Positions 8,545 to 17,524 of a stretch of DNA of 60,965 nucleotides are shown in pieces (the stretch's first letter is position 1; each line of letters opens with the position of its first letter). The stretch is from Haloarculaceae archaeon H-GB1-1 (GTDB lineage Archaea; Halobacteriota; Halobacteria; Halobacteriales; Haloarculaceae), in NCBI GenBank assembly GCA_029688825.1, contig JARUKX010000020.1, positions 1 to 60,965 on the forward strand. Direction: 5' to 3'. The translations under genes and the position numbers were made by a program. Below the pieces are notes generated by a model. It saw nothing but the letters and a program-made list of their open reading frames with translations. It was not told the DNA's origin and ran no database searches.

Positions 8545-9429
8545 ATGTATTCTACGGCGGACGCGGTCAACGGCGTCCGAAATCCGGGCCTCCTCGCGTT
8601 GGAATTGTGGCGGCTGTACAATCGCAACCTACGAGGTCGAACAGGCGTCGAAATCATGGCAGAAGACTGGGACAATCTCATCATCCTCGACGCGTGTCGG
8701 TATGACACCCTCACGGAACTGCACTCCTTACAGGGACGTCTTCGGCCAGTCGTCTCCCAAGGCGGGACAAGCAAGGAGTTTTTCGACCGGAACTTCACTG
8801 AAGACGCCTACCCCAACACAGTGTATGTCTCCGGGAACAGCCATCTCCAGCGCGTCGAGAGCAGGTTCCACGACCGGTTGCGACCGTTCAAAGACGATCG
8901 AGACCCGCTTTGGCCCGACCGCTTCGACGATCCGCCGGACACCGTTCTCCCGGAGACGATGGTCGAGTGGACACTCGACGCCCACGAAGAGTATCCGAAC
9001 AAGCGGCTGATAGCCCACTTCATGCAGCCTCACGCCCCGTTCTACGGCGACATCGGCGAGCAGATATTTACCCGCGGCCCAAACTGGTACGAAGAGGTGG
9101 AGGCAGGTAACCTCTCCCCACGGGACGCACGACAGGCTTACAGGGAGACGCTCGAACTGGCGCTCCCACACGTCGAGACACTCGTCGAAGAACTACCTGG
9201 CAAGACCGTCGTGACTGCCGACCACGGGGAATTGTTCGGAGAGAACATATTTGGGCTGGCAGGCCACCCCGGCGGTGACATCTACCTGAGCGATCTCGTA
9301 ACTGTCCCGTGGCTCGAAATCGAGGGCGACGAGCGCAAGGAAATCGTGCCAGGGACGGCAACCGAGGGACCGACGGAGATGACCGACGAAATGCGGGAGA
9401 CGCTCCGTGACCTCGGGTATGTCGTCTGA
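8545..9429 (+). CDS. Sulfatase / alkaline phosphatase superfamily protein
   Basis: A 294-residue soluble protein of the sulfatase-like (alkaline phosphatase superfamily) fold. The N-terminal metal/nucleophile motif is DNLIILDACRYDTL (about residues 43-56), and a second metal site is TVVTADHGELFGE (about 225-237) followed by GLAGHPGG. Haloarchaeal relatives occur in cell-surface polysaccharide clusters and are annotated as sulfatases or phosphoglycerol-type transferases. There is no signal peptide or membrane segment, and the nucleophile position (Cys or nearby Asp) cannot be assigned with certainty. An AATTTATTA element about 27 bases upstream supports a leaderless ATG at 8545. No neighbouring glycan genes are seen. 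Confidence 0.78.
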   Translation: MYSTADAVNGVRNPGLLALELWRLYNRNLRGRTGVEIMAEDWDNLIILDACRYDTLTELHSLQGRLRPVVSQGGTSKEFFDRNFTEDAYPNTVYVSGNSHLQRVESRFHDRLRPFKDDRDPLWPDRFDDPPDTVLPETMVEWTLDAHEEYPNKRLIAHFMQPHAPFYGDIGEQIFTRGPNWYEEVEAGNLSPRDARQAYRETLELALPHVETLVEELPGKTVVTADHGELFGENIFGLAGHPGGDIYLSDLVTVPWLEIEGDERKEIVPGTATEGPTEMTDEMRETLRDLGYVV

Positions 9430-9591
9430 ATAATAAGATACTCGACTTTGTGATAGGAAGCAACTCACTCACAGCAACTAATCCTCTCTGAAAACGCCAT
9501 CCCAAATATTGACGTGATCGACCTGCTCTCGTCCGCGATCCCGGAGCCGCTGATCCGCGATTGCGGCCGAATCTACTTCGAGTGACGGCGG

Positions 9592-9849
9592 GTAAACGAA
9601 CTTGCCCGAGAGAACTCCGTCGAGGAATTGCAGGCACACGTGTCGGAACTGATCGACCGAATCGAGGCCTACCGGGAGGAATACGCCACTGACTCGCCCG
9701 CCGAAGTGGACGTCCTCGCGTTCGATGCGGCACGGGTCGATGAGGTGTACGCAGACCTCGGTGACTGGGCCACCGCTATCGAGGAGCGGCAACTCCACGA
9801 ACGCGTTCGGAGAAAGGCTGCTCGCTCGACGGCTTCGTCTCACACCTGA
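9592..9849 (+). pseudogene. C-terminal fragment of an unrecognised haloarchaeal gene
   Basis: The frame VNELARENSVEELQAHVSEL and its continuation (about 85 residues to TGA at 9847) has host-like codon usage and an acidic, helical composition. It opens right after an in-frame TGA and has no promoter. The preceding 110 bases read open in other frames in pieces, as expected of a frameshifted or truncated gene. I do not recognise the family. A GTG at 9640 could serve as a start for a 70-residue product. Confidence 0.35.
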
Positions 9850-9927
9850 CGATGGTGCCGGTGGTCGACGGTGCGAGCCCCTCGCTGATAGACCGGTCGG
9901 CGTTGGAGTGGCTGCGGTCCCGACCTG

Positions 9928-10320
9928 TCAGGAGTCGGATGTCGAGTCTGCGGAGCTTGTGGGGTCGGGACGCTGCACCTCCTTGTCGCGGTATCCAGGG
10001 AATACTACCCGAGCGGGTGCTCCACGTGCTTCGAGATTCACTGGTAGCGAAACGATGATTTCTCTGTCCCCTACCGGGAGGAGCAGCGGGACAGTGCATG
10101 GGAATGTCACTGGGATCGACGTCCGAACGCGCACAAATCGCGGGATCATTTCCATCCCCTGCCGGACGGTAGTCGCACCAGCGTGGACGACGCTGAGTGG
10201 CCGGCCGACCATCGAGACGTGTGTCGTCTCGTCTTCGAGTACGTCGAGGAGCGCATCGAGGCACTGTGGGAGTAGGCCAAGGTCGCTGTATCGAACGGTC
10301 TTCTGGGATCTCGAACCCAC
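9928..10320 (-). CDS. Hypothetical protein, 130 residues
   Basis: A frame with a GTG start at 10318-10320 whose codons look authentically haloarchaeal (for example GTC-TCG-ATG-GTC-GGC-CGG). The product starts MGSRSQKTVRYSDLGLLPQC, has a hydrophobic middle rich in beta-formers (VTFPCTVPLLLPVGDREIIV) and an Asp/Ser-rich tail. No domain is recognised, and no clear ribosome binding site or TATA box was found. It lies on the same strand as, and 17 bases downstream of, the DUF7122 gene. It could be a genuine small gene or the remains of a larger one. Confidence 0.45.
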   Translation of the reverse strand: MGSRSQKTVRYSDLGLLPQCLDALLDVLEDETTHVSMVGRPLSVVHAGATTVRQGMEMIPRFVRVRTSIPVTFPCTVPLLLPVGDREIIVSLPVNLEARGAPARVVFPGYRDKEVQRPDPTSSADSTSDS

Positions 10321-10337
10321 GAGACACCGCACCCCTC

Positions 10338-10844
10338 TCAGAGACTGCGCTGTCGACCCTTCGGGACCTGCGACCGGAGTTCGTCGTAGAGGTAGAGCCC
10401 GACGCCGAGCACGGCAGGTTCGCCGGCGCAGTCGTGGGTGACGATGAGATAGCCCCAGTCGCCGTCCCACTCGGGGAGGTCCTGGTCCTGGCCGGCGACG
10501 AAGCGTTCGGCTTGCTCGTCGTCGAGGTGGAGGACGTTCGCCGTGGCGTGGTCGCCGAACCGCTGGGCGGCTTCGAGCGACGGCTTCCAGTGTTCCTGGC
10601 GAGCCCGGAGCGCGCTCATGCCGAGGCCCTCCGAGGAGACTGGCGACGGTAGGTCGCCGTGGAAGGCCCAGATCTTGCCGGCGCCGCGCTCCCAGAAGGT
10701 GTGGTCGTCGAAGACGGCGGGGTCGATGCCGAAGCGTTCGTGCCACCAGTCGAGGACCTCGGCTCGGGTGGGTCGACCCTCGACGTCTCGCTCGTCGGCG
10801 GTCGCGGGGAGGCGGTCGAAGCGGTGGCCGTCGTTGCCCGTCAT
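10338..10844 (-). CDS. DUF7122 family protein
   Basis: A 168-residue protein that in haloarchaea typically follows the NOP/Sun-type RNA methyltransferase gene. Recognisable segments are VLDWWHERFGIDPAVFDDHT near the N-terminus, KIWAFHGDLP in the middle, and GYLIVTHDCAGEPAVLGVGL near the C-terminus. The fold resembles the pre-PUA/PUA-like C-terminal regions of NOP2/RsmF proteins, so it may be a detached RNA-binding partner. Its ATG overlaps the methyltransferase TGA by four bases (ATGA), implying translational coupling. The functional link to RNA modification is inferred from this coupling. Confidence 0.75.
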   Translation of the reverse strand: MTGNDGHRFDRLPATADERDVEGRPTRAEVLDWWHERFGIDPAVFDDHTFWERGAGKIWAFHGDLPSPVSSEGLGMSALRARQEHWKPSLEAAQRFGDHATANVLHLDDEQAERFVAGQDQDLPEWDGDWGYLIVTHDCAGEPAVLGVGLYLYDELRSQVPKGRQRSL

Positions 10845-11749
10845 GCGGTCACCTCAAGTTTGGCGCAGAAGAACCCACCCGTGTCGTTGTGGTGGGGGTA
10901 GATGCGTTTGGCCTTGCGGACGGACTCGTCGAACGACTGGCCGTCCCATTCCGTGACGCCGGGGGCGTGCTCCAGCGGGAGGTCGTAGTCGACGAGTTCG
11001 CAGGGTTCCTCGGCGAGCGCGTAGTCGAGGACGGCCTCGTTCTCCTCGGGCGCGAAGGTACACGTCGAGTAGACGACGGTGCCGCCCTCGCGCGTGGTCT
11101 GGAGGGCCCGGCGGAGGACGCCCTTCTGGACGCCGGCGATGGCGTCTACGTGCTCGCGCGTCCAGTCCTCCAGCGCGTCGGGGTTCTTGCGGATGGTCCC
11201 CTCACAGGAGCAGGGGACGTCGACGAGGGTGCGGTCGTACAGCTCGCTCTCGAACGGTTTGAGCGAGTGGTTGCGCGCGTCTTCGTGGGTGATGGCGAGG
11301 TTGGTCAGGCCGAGTCGCTCGGCGTTCGAGCGGAGCGCGGAGATGCGCCCGAGGTTGTTGTCCGAGGCGACGAGCAGGCCGGTGTCGTCCATGAGCGCGC
11401 CGAGTTGGGTGGTCTTACTGCCGGGCGCGGCGCAGGCGTCCCACACGCGGTCGCCCGGTTCGGGGTCGAGCACCGTGGCCGGGACGGCCGACACCTCCTC
11501 CTGGCCATGGAGCCAGCCGTGGAAGTACGGCCAGTTCGACCCCGGCTGTGCGTCGGGGAGTTTCAGCAGGCCGTCGTGCCAATCGGTCGGTTCGTAGTCG
11601 ATGCCCTCCTCGGAGAGCGCCCGCGTCGCTCGCTCGACGGTCGCTTTCAGCGTGTTGACGCGGACGACCGACGGGAGCGGGCGCTCGCAGGCCGCACGCA
11701 GCGCCTCGAAGTCGTCTACCAGCGGCTCGTACCGCTCCAGTGGCTGCAT
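10841..11749 (-). CDS. RsmB/NOP (Trm4-like) RNA m5C methyltransferase
   Basis: A 302-residue SAM-dependent RNA cytosine-5 methyltransferase. It has the NOP/Sun architecture: an N-terminal RNA-binding segment with VVRVNTLKA, motif I/X region VWDACAAPGSKTTQ, the catalytic LVDVPCSCEGT (TCys motif IV) and VVYSTCTFAPEENEAV (motif VI Cys). Both conserved cysteines are present, so it should be active, most likely on tRNA positions 48/49. The ATG at 11747-11749 is chosen because homology begins there; the reading frame stays open upstream opposite the PAC2 gene. It is coupled to the DUF7122 gene and divergent from PAC2. Confidence 0.93.
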   Translation of the reverse strand: MQPLERYEPLVDDFEALRAACERPLPSVVRVNTLKATVERATRALSEEGIDYEPTDWHDGLLKLPDAQPGSNWPYFHGWLHGQEEVSAVPATVLDPEPGDRVWDACAAPGSKTTQLGALMDDTGLLVASDNNLGRISALRSNAERLGLTNLAITHEDARNHSLKPFESELYDRTLVDVPCSCEGTIRKNPDALEDWTREHVDAIAGVQKGVLRRALQTTREGGTVVYSTCTFAPEENEAVLDYALAEEPCELVDYDLPLEHAPGVTEWDGQSFDESVRKAKRIYPHHNDTGGFFCAKLEVTA

Positions 11750-11830
11750 TGACGCTTCGTTAGCGGGGTCGCGGCTTGTCGGTTTCGAACCGCGGGTCAG
11801 GCTTTTCCCGCTGGCAGGCGACGGTTCGGT

Positions 11831-12571
11831 ATGGCACACGTCGAGGTACACGCGGCGGACGTCGATCTGGAGTCGCCGACGCTGGTCGAGGGACTGCCGG
11901 GCGTCGGACTCGTCGGGAAGATCGCGGCCGACCATCTGATCTCGGAGTTGGACATGCAGTACTACGCCTCCTGTCACTGCGACGGGCTGCCGGAAGCGGC
12001 GGTCTACCGCGAGGGTCGGTCGGACTTCGAGCCACCGGTCAGGGTGTACGCCGACCCCGAACACGACCTGCTCGTGTTGCAGAGCGACGTTCCGGTATCA
12101 CCGGAGAGCGCCGACGAATTCGCGGGCTGCGTGACGGGATGGCTCGGCGAGAACGACGTGACGGCACTCTATCTGAGCGGGCTGCCGACGGACGAGAAGG
12201 CCGACGTGCCGTCGCTTCACGGGGTTGGGACGAACGGGGCCCAAGAGCTCCTGAGAGAGCACGACATCCCCGAACCCTCGGAGAACGGCCTCGTCAGCGG
12301 GCCGACCGGAGCGCTCCTGTATCACGCGTATCGACAGGACCTGCCCGCGCTCGGTCTCGTCGTACAGTCCAGCGCGAACTTCCCCGACCCGGAGGCGGCG
12401 CGCGTGCTGCTCACGGAGGCCATCGAGCCCGTGACGGGCGTCTCGGTCGACACGGATTCGCTGGTCGAACAGGCCGAGCAGATCCGGCAGGCGAAACAGC
12501 AGTTGGCCGACCAGATGAAGCAGGCGAAAGAGGAGAGCTCCCGTGCCCAGCCGACGGGGATGTACCAGTAG
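11831..12571 (+). CDS. PAC2 family proteasome-assembly-chaperone-like protein
   Basis: A 246-residue cytoplasmic protein with the PAC2 signature LVEGLPGVGLVGKIAADHL at the N-terminus and GLVSGPTGALLYHAY further on. Archaeal PbaA/PAC2-like proteins are relatives of proteasome assembly chaperones, though some form complexes with other partners. The last 40 residues are a Gln/Lys/Glu-rich coiled coil (QAEQIRQAKQQLADQMKQAK) likely used for oligomerisation. It is divergently transcribed from the RNA methyltransferase gene. Confidence 0.9.
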   Translation: MAHVEVHAADVDLESPTLVEGLPGVGLVGKIAADHLISELDMQYYASCHCDGLPEAAVYREGRSDFEPPVRVYADPEHDLLVLQSDVPVSPESADEFAGCVTGWLGENDVTALYLSGLPTDEKADVPSLHGVGTNGAQELLREHDIPEPSENGLVSGPTGALLYHAYRQDLPALGLVVQSSANFPDPEAARVLLTEAIEPVTGVSVDTDSLVEQAEQIRQAKQQLADQMKQAKEESSRAQPTGMYQ

Positions 12572-12618
12572 GGGCGGTGTCGGCACGTTTTTCACGTTTT
12601 CGCGGGTAGACGTGAGTG

Positions 12619-13311
12619 ATGACTGCACTCGGAGCCCTCTCGACGCTGTTCGTCGGCGCGGTCTTCGGCATGGCGCTGGCCGCCCCACCGGGACCGATGA
12701 ACGCCGTCATCGCCGAGGAGAGCGTCGTCCGCGGGTGGCTCGCCGGCTTCATGGCCGGCCTCGGAGCACTGTCGGCTGACTTCGTGTTCTTCGTCCTCTC
12801 GCTGGTCGGTGCTGTCGCCTTCATCGGGAACTTTCCGACGCTGCGGGCTGCGATGGTCGGTGTCGGTGGCGTGTTGATGCTCTACTTCGCCTACGGTGCC
12901 GTCCAGGACGCCCGGGAGACCTTCACGGCCACGTCGGACGACGTCGAGGAGGACAGCAAGGGGTTCCGGAAGGCGTTCGTCCTCGCGCTGTCGAACCCGT
13001 ATCAGATCCTGTTCTGGCTGACGGTGGGCGTCGGACTGCTGCAACCGGGGACTGTGGACGTCTTCTCGCACGTCCCCTACGTCAGCGAGGCCCTCACCGG
13101 CGTCCTCGTCGTCCAGACCGGAAGTCCGGCGTTGCTCGTCGGGTTCTTCGTGGGTATCCTGGTCTGGATCGTGGGCTTTCCGGCGTCGCTCATCGCGGTG
13201 GGCCAGAAGATCGACCGCTTCGCGCCCATCGTCGCCGGTGGCTCGTCGCTCGTCCTCGTCGGGTTCGGCCTCGTCTTCCTCTGGGACGCGGCGACGACGC
13301 TTCTCCTCTAG
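12619..13311 (+). CDS. LysE family amino-acid exporter
   Basis: A polytopic membrane protein of about 230 residues with five to six hydrophobic segments. The LysE/RhtB signature appears in GMALAAPPGPMNAVIAEES. Family members export lysine, threonine, homoserine or leucine; the substrate here cannot be told. A charged loop rich in Asp/Glu (about residues 95-115) faces the cytoplasm. ATG 12619 is preferred over GTG 12616 because a GTTTTTC box lies about 30 bases upstream. Its 3' end overlaps the convergent HD-domain gene by four bases. Confidence 0.88.
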   Translation: MTALGALSTLFVGAVFGMALAAPPGPMNAVIAEESVVRGWLAGFMAGLGALSADFVFFVLSLVGAVAFIGNFPTLRAAMVGVGGVLMLYFAYGAVQDARETFTATSDDVEEDSKGFRKAFVLALSNPYQILFWLTVGVGLLQPGTVDVFSHVPYVSEALTGVLVVQTGSPALLVGFFVGILVWIVGFPASLIAVGQKIDRFAPIVAGGSSLVLVGFGLVFLWDAATTLLL

Positions 13312-14024
13312 TCGTCGGACATTCCGGTCGCCATGTCCGCGACGGTGCCGTCCAGGTCCATGTTGGAGACTTCGCCGGTGAGCCATTCCTGGAACCACGT
13401 GACGCGCTTGAGTCGTCGGTGGACCATGTCCTGTGCGGTCCGGCTCTCGACGCGCTCTTTGACGTCCTTGCCGCGGTCGACGACGCGGCCGACCATCTCG
13501 GCGGCGTCCATGTGGGTCCGGGACTCGTAGCCCATTCTGAGCAGCATGAGCGCGGTACCGTTCGCACCGACCTTGTCGAGCAGGTCGGCCTCGATGAGAC
13601 AGCGGGTCTCCAGCGAGAGATCCGAGAGGTCGCCCTGGTAGGAGTGGTCACGGATGGCGGCACAGACCTGCTCGACGAACGGCTGATTATAGTCAGTGTG
13701 GGTCGAGAGGTACTCCCGAGCGATCTTCGCGCCGACTTCGGCGTGGACGTCCTGGTCGGCTTCGAGCTTCGCGATGTCGTGGAACAGCGCGGCAACGCGG
13801 GTCACGTCGACGTTCGCCCCTTCCTTGCGGGCGATCTCTGAACTGATCTCGACCACGTTGAGGATGTGGTTGAACCGGTACTCAGCGGAGTGCCAGGGGT
13901 ACCACCGCATCCGACCGCCCTCGCTCTCGTTCTCGACGCTGGCGGCGAGGTAGTCGTGGACGAATGCCTTCATGTCCGCGAACTCGTCTGCGGAGACGGG
14001 CGACTCCTGAATTTCAACGCCCAC
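13308..14024 (-). CDS. HD domain phosphohydrolase
   Basis: A 238-residue metal-dependent phosphohydrolase. Metal ligands are visible as H45 (the PWHSAEYRFNHILNVV block contributes histidines), the paired HD in VAALFHDIAKLEADQDVH, and an HS pair in IRDHSYQGDL. The substrate may be a nucleotide or cyclic dinucleotide but is unknown. The GTG start (14022-14024) has a strong ribosome binding site, GGGAGGTGG (14029-14037 on the minus strand), and a TATA box CTATATAG at 14066-14073. It is therefore one of the few leadered genes in this window. Confidence 0.88.
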   Translation of the reverse strand: MGVEIQESPVSADEFADMKAFVHDYLAASVENESEGGRMRWYPWHSAEYRFNHILNVVEISSEIARKEGANVDVTRVAALFHDIAKLEADQDVHAEVGAKIAREYLSTHTDYNQPFVEQVCAAIRDHSYQGDLSDLSLETRCLIEADLLDKVGANGTALMLLRMGYESRTHMDAAEMVGRVVDRGKDVKERVESRTAQDMVHRRLKRVTWFQEWLTGEVSNMDLDGTVADMATGMSDD

Positions 14025-14258
14025 AGAACCACCTCCCGAAGAGACGTGCGTTTTTCATGTTGCAACTATATAGGGCTTGTTTCACTCTTTAGCGTTACGA
14101 CAACCCTCGCTCGCCGGTAAACGCCAAATACCACTCGTATTAGACCGCTTACCCGTCAGACTGTACATGTGTCAAACAGTTGTATTGATAAGTTTAGGCT
14201 CCCGCGAATTCCGCCTGTTGACTGTACGTTTATAATGGTCGCTTCCTTTTGTGATTAC

Positions 14259-14987
14259 ATGGACATCCGGACAGCAGAACCTGCAGACAGGCCTGCAATC
14301 AGGGACATCGCACGCCGTTCGCTGGAAGCTTCCTACTCGCTTGGACCGCACGCCATCATCGGTGCCATCGAGGAGTGGTACGAGGAGGACCGCCTCTCCG
14401 AGACGCTCGGCGACGACCACTGCCTCCTGCTCGTCGCCGAGATGGACGGGCAGGTCGTCGGTTTCTCCGAGAGCGAGTACACCGATTCCGGCGAAGGAAA
14501 CATCTGGTGGTTGCACGTCGACCCCGCCTACAGGGGCAAGGGCATCGGCTCGGCGCTGTTCGACGCGACCGAGCAGCGACTCCACGAGATGGGTGCCTCC
14601 CACCTCCACGGCCGCGTCCTCGCAGACAACGTCGAGGGCAACGCCTTCTACGAGGACCGCGACTTCCAGAAGGTAGGCGAGGAGACCGTCGAGATCAACG
14701 GTCGAACCCACACGGAGAACCTCTACGTCGAGGCCGACCACACGGGGATGACGGAGGTCACGCTCGACGACGGCACCCTCGTCTACGTCAGCCACGAGGA
14801 AGCCGACACTGGCTCTCTGGACGCGTTTCACCCGGTCTACACGGACGAGGACGCCGGCGAGCGCTACGGCTATTTCTGCGCCAACTGCGAGACGCTGGCC
14901 AACGCGATGGACGCGATGGGCCGCATCGAGTGCGACAACTGCGGTAACGTCCGGAAGCCGACGCGGTGGGACGCGGCGTACCTGTAA
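14259..14987 (+). CDS. GNAT acetyltransferase fused to DUF5816 zinc domain
   Basis: A 242-residue fusion. Residues 1-155 are a GCN5-related N-acetyltransferase: LLLVAEMDGQVVGFSESEY, then the acetyl-CoA binding WWLHVDPAYRGKGIGSALF (R/QxxGxG/A). Residues about 165-242 are DUF5816, a haloarchaeal zinc ribbon with FCANCETLANAMDAMGRIEC and DNCGNVRKPTRWDAAYL (two CxxC pairs). DUF5816 often occurs alone, so here the zinc module may select the acetylation substrate. A GTTTATAATG box about 27 bases before ATG 14259 indicates a leaderless transcript. Confidence 0.9.
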   Translation: MDIRTAEPADRPAIRDIARRSLEASYSLGPHAIIGAIEEWYEEDRLSETLGDDHCLLLVAEMDGQVVGFSESEYTDSGEGNIWWLHVDPAYRGKGIGSALFDATEQRLHEMGASHLHGRVLADNVEGNAFYEDRDFQKVGEETVEINGRTHTENLYVEADHTGMTEVTLDDGTLVYVSHEEADTGSLDAFHPVYTDEDAGERYGYFCANCETLANAMDAMGRIECDNCGNVRKPTRWDAAYL

Positions 14988-15171
14988 GCGGTCGGCGCGG
15001 TTCAGTTCCGGACGCGGCCCCGCCGTGACGACTGGCGTTCTCACCATCGGAGAACGCGCTCGGTGACTCTTGTATACCCGGTCGATACCCGAACATATGC
15101 CAGCGGAATCGGACGTCCCCAGCGGCGCGGAGAGCGACAACTATTCGGTGGGGTCTTCCCTAGGCGCGGCC

Positions 15172-16218
15172 ATGAGCACAGGTGTCGTCCTCCTCAACTT
15201 CGGTGAGCCGGCAACGCCAGCGCGAGACGTCGTCGTCGACTACCTCGAACGGATCTTCTTCGACAACGCGTCCCTCGAAGGCGACACGACCGTCGAGGAA
15301 GCGCGTGCGCGCTCACGCCAGCTCGCCGAACGCCGCGCCCCGGCACTCATCGAGGAGTACGAGGAGATCGGCGGCTCGCCGCTGAAGGACCAGGCCGAGG
15401 CCCAGGCCGACGCGATCCAGCGCGAACTCCGCGATCGCGGCCACGACGTGACGACCTACACCGGCTTCCAGTTCGTCGAGCCGTTCGTGGGCGACGCCGT
15501 CGCGGCCGCACGCGAAGACGGCGTGGACAGACTCGTCGGCCTGCCAATCTACCCGCTGTGTGGCCCCTCCACCACCGTCTCGTCGCTGGAGGACGTCGAG
15601 GACGCGGTCGAAGACGCCGACTGGGACGTCGAACTGAGCCAGATCACCGGCTGGCACCGCCATCCGACCTACAATCAACTCCGGGTCGACAACCTCCGGT
15701 CGTTCGTCGAGGCGGAGGGCGTCTCGCTGCAGGACGCGGGCACGACGCTGGTCTTCTCCGCGCACGGCACGCCCCAGCACTACCTCGACGAGGGGAGTCG
15801 CTACCGGGAGTACGTCGAGGAGTACTGCGACACCGTGGCGACGATGCTTGGCGTCGACTCCTACGAACTCGGCTACCAGAACCACGAGAACCGCGACATC
15901 CCGTGGACGAAACCGGACGTCGAGGACCTGCTCCCCGAGATCGACGCCGAGCGCATCGTCGTCGAGCCGGTCAGCTTCATGCACGAGCAGAGCGAGACGC
16001 TCTCGGAACTCGACGAGGAACTGGCCGAGGAAGCCGCCGAAGAGGGGCTGGACTTCCATCGCGTTCCCATCCCGCACGACGACGACCGCTTCGGCTCGCT
16101 GCTGGCCGACCTCGTCGAACCGTTCGCGGCCGGCTTCGACCCCGGCTACTACCAGCTCAGACAGTGCCAGTGCAAGAACACGCCCGGAACGGTCTGTCTG
16201 AACGCACGCAGGCAATGA
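15172..16218 (+). CDS. hemH: Ferrochelatase
   Basis: Inserts ferrous iron into a porphyrin (protoporphyrin IX, or coproporphyrin III in the coproporphyrin-dependent route). Family blocks are GVVLLNFGEPATP at the N-terminus, PIYPLCGPSTTVSS, the catalytic His region VFSAHGTPQHYLDEG, and VVEPVSFMHEQSETL. The C-terminus holds CQCKNTPGTVC, a Cys cluster resembling the [2Fe-2S] ligands of some ferrochelatases. I use ATG 15172 because the family N-terminus begins there. However, a TGTATAC box at about 15071-15077 would suit a leaderless start at the in-frame ATG 15097, adding 25 residues. hemG follows with a four-base ATGA overlap. Confidence 0.93.
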   Translation: MSTGVVLLNFGEPATPARDVVVDYLERIFFDNASLEGDTTVEEARARSRQLAERRAPALIEEYEEIGGSPLKDQAEAQADAIQRELRDRGHDVTTYTGFQFVEPFVGDAVAAAREDGVDRLVGLPIYPLCGPSTTVSSLEDVEDAVEDADWDVELSQITGWHRHPTYNQLRVDNLRSFVEAEGVSLQDAGTTLVFSAHGTPQHYLDEGSRYREYVEEYCDTVATMLGVDSYELGYQNHENRDIPWTKPDVEDLLPEIDAERIVVEPVSFMHEQSETLSELDEELAEEAAEEGLDFHRVPIPHDDDRFGSLLADLVEPFAAGFDPGYYQLRQCQCKNTPGTVCLNARRQ

Positions 16219-17477
16219 GAGTCGGTATCGTCGGTGGCGGCATCACGGGACTGTCGCTGACGCACTTCCTCGCGAGGGCGGGCGTCGAGTCGGTCACGTA
16301 CGAGGCGTCGGCCCAGCCCGGTGGCGTCATCAGCTCGGACGACGTTGCCGGGAAGGTCGTCGAGCGAGGCCCCCAGCGGATGCGGCTCAGCCCTTCCGTT
16401 CGCGATGTGGTCACCGACCTCGGGCTCGAAGCCGAGCTGCTGGAGGTGCCCGAGGACCTGCCGCTGTACGTCTACTGCGACGGTCGTCTCCGGCGGGTCC
16501 CGTTCTCTGTCTCGGAGTTCCTGGCGACGGACCTGCTGTCCTGGCGCGGAAAGCTCCGGCTGTTCGCCGAGCCCCTGACGGACGCGGGCCGTCCCGAGGA
16601 GACCGTCGCCGACCTCTTCACGCGGAAGTTCGGCCGGGAAGCGTACGAGAACCTCGTCGGCCCGCTGTTCGGCGGCATCTACGGCTCCGACCCAGCGCAG
16701 ATGCCCGTGGAGTACTCGCTGTCGGCGCTCCTTCGGGTCGAATCGGAGCAGGGAAGCCTGCTCACGACCGCGTTGCAGCGGCTGCGCGGCGACTCCGAGC
16801 GGCCACCCGCGGTCTCGTTCGCTGACGGGATGCAGCGGTTCCCCCGCGCACTGTACGAGTCACACGCCGACCGCGTCCACCTGGAGACGCCGGTGACGGC
16901 GATTCGACCCGACGGCGACGGCTACCTGCTGGAGACCGATTCGGGCGTGGATCGCGTGGACGAGGTCGTGGTGACGGTGCCCGCGTCCGTCGCCGCGGAC
17001 CTCCTGACCGAGGTCGACGAGAGCGCGGCCGCGCTGGCCGACCTCCGGTACAATCCGCTGGCGATGGTGTACGTCGAGAGCGACTTCGACGGCGAGGGGA
17101 TGGGCTATCAGGTCCGCCACGACGAGCCGTTCGACACGCTCGGCGTCTCCTGGAACGCCAGCATGTTCGACCGCGACGGCGTGTTCACCTGCTTCCTCGG
17201 CGGGATGAACGACCCCGACCTCGTCCGAGAGGACCCGGAGAAACTCGGCGACGTCGCGACGAGAGAGTTCGAGGAGATACTCGGCGCGCCCGCCGAGGTC
17301 GTCGACGTCCAGCGACTCGAAGACGGATTTCCCGCCCACGACCACTCCTGGCAAGCACTGGACCGGGTCGACCTCCCCGACGACGTCCACCTCATGACGA
17401 ACTACACGGCTCGCATGGGCGTTCCGAGTCGGGTGCGGCAGGCGAAGGAAACGGCCGACCGGTTCGCCGCTGAGTGA
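16215..17477 (+). CDS. hemG: Protoporphyrinogen/coproporphyrinogen oxidase (HemG/HemY type)
   Basis: FAD-dependent oxidase that aromatises porphyrinogen to porphyrin before iron insertion. It is 420 residues. The N-terminal dinucleotide motif is VGIVGGGITGLSLTHFL, followed by the FAD GG motif EASAQPGGVISS. The central substrate region includes PLFGGIYGSDPAQMPVEY, and the C-terminus has HDHSWQALDRVDLPDDVHL and a GVPSRVRQA segment. Its start codon overlaps the hemH stop (ATGA), so the two are translationally coupled. This is the oxygen-dependent HemY type, not the FMN HemG of enterobacteria. The symbol follows common haloarchaeal usage. Confidence 0.9.
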   Translation: MRVGIVGGGITGLSLTHFLARAGVESVTYEASAQPGGVISSDDVAGKVVERGPQRMRLSPSVRDVVTDLGLEAELLEVPEDLPLYVYCDGRLRRVPFSVSEFLATDLLSWRGKLRLFAEPLTDAGRPEETVADLFTRKFGREAYENLVGPLFGGIYGSDPAQMPVEYSLSALLRVESEQGSLLTTALQRLRGDSERPPAVSFADGMQRFPRALYESHADRVHLETPVTAIRPDGDGYLLETDSGVDRVDEVVVTVPASVAADLLTEVDESAAALADLRYNPLAMVYVESDFDGEGMGYQVRHDEPFDTLGVSWNASMFDRDGVFTCFLGGMNDPDLVREDPEKLGDVATREFEEILGAPAEVVDVQRLEDGFPAHDHSWQALDRVDLPDDVHLMTNYTARMGVPSRVRQAKETADRFAAE

Positions 17478-17524
17478 TGCTCTGGCGACCGATTACCGGG
17501 GAAATGGGGGATTCGCTCGGTCGC

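Noticed and set aside
10290-10345. tRNA-like T-arm (GTGGGTTCGAGATCCC on the minus strand)
   Set aside because: No matching acceptor or D/anticodon arms are present, the apparent stem has mismatches, and the bases fit the N-terminus of a coding frame.
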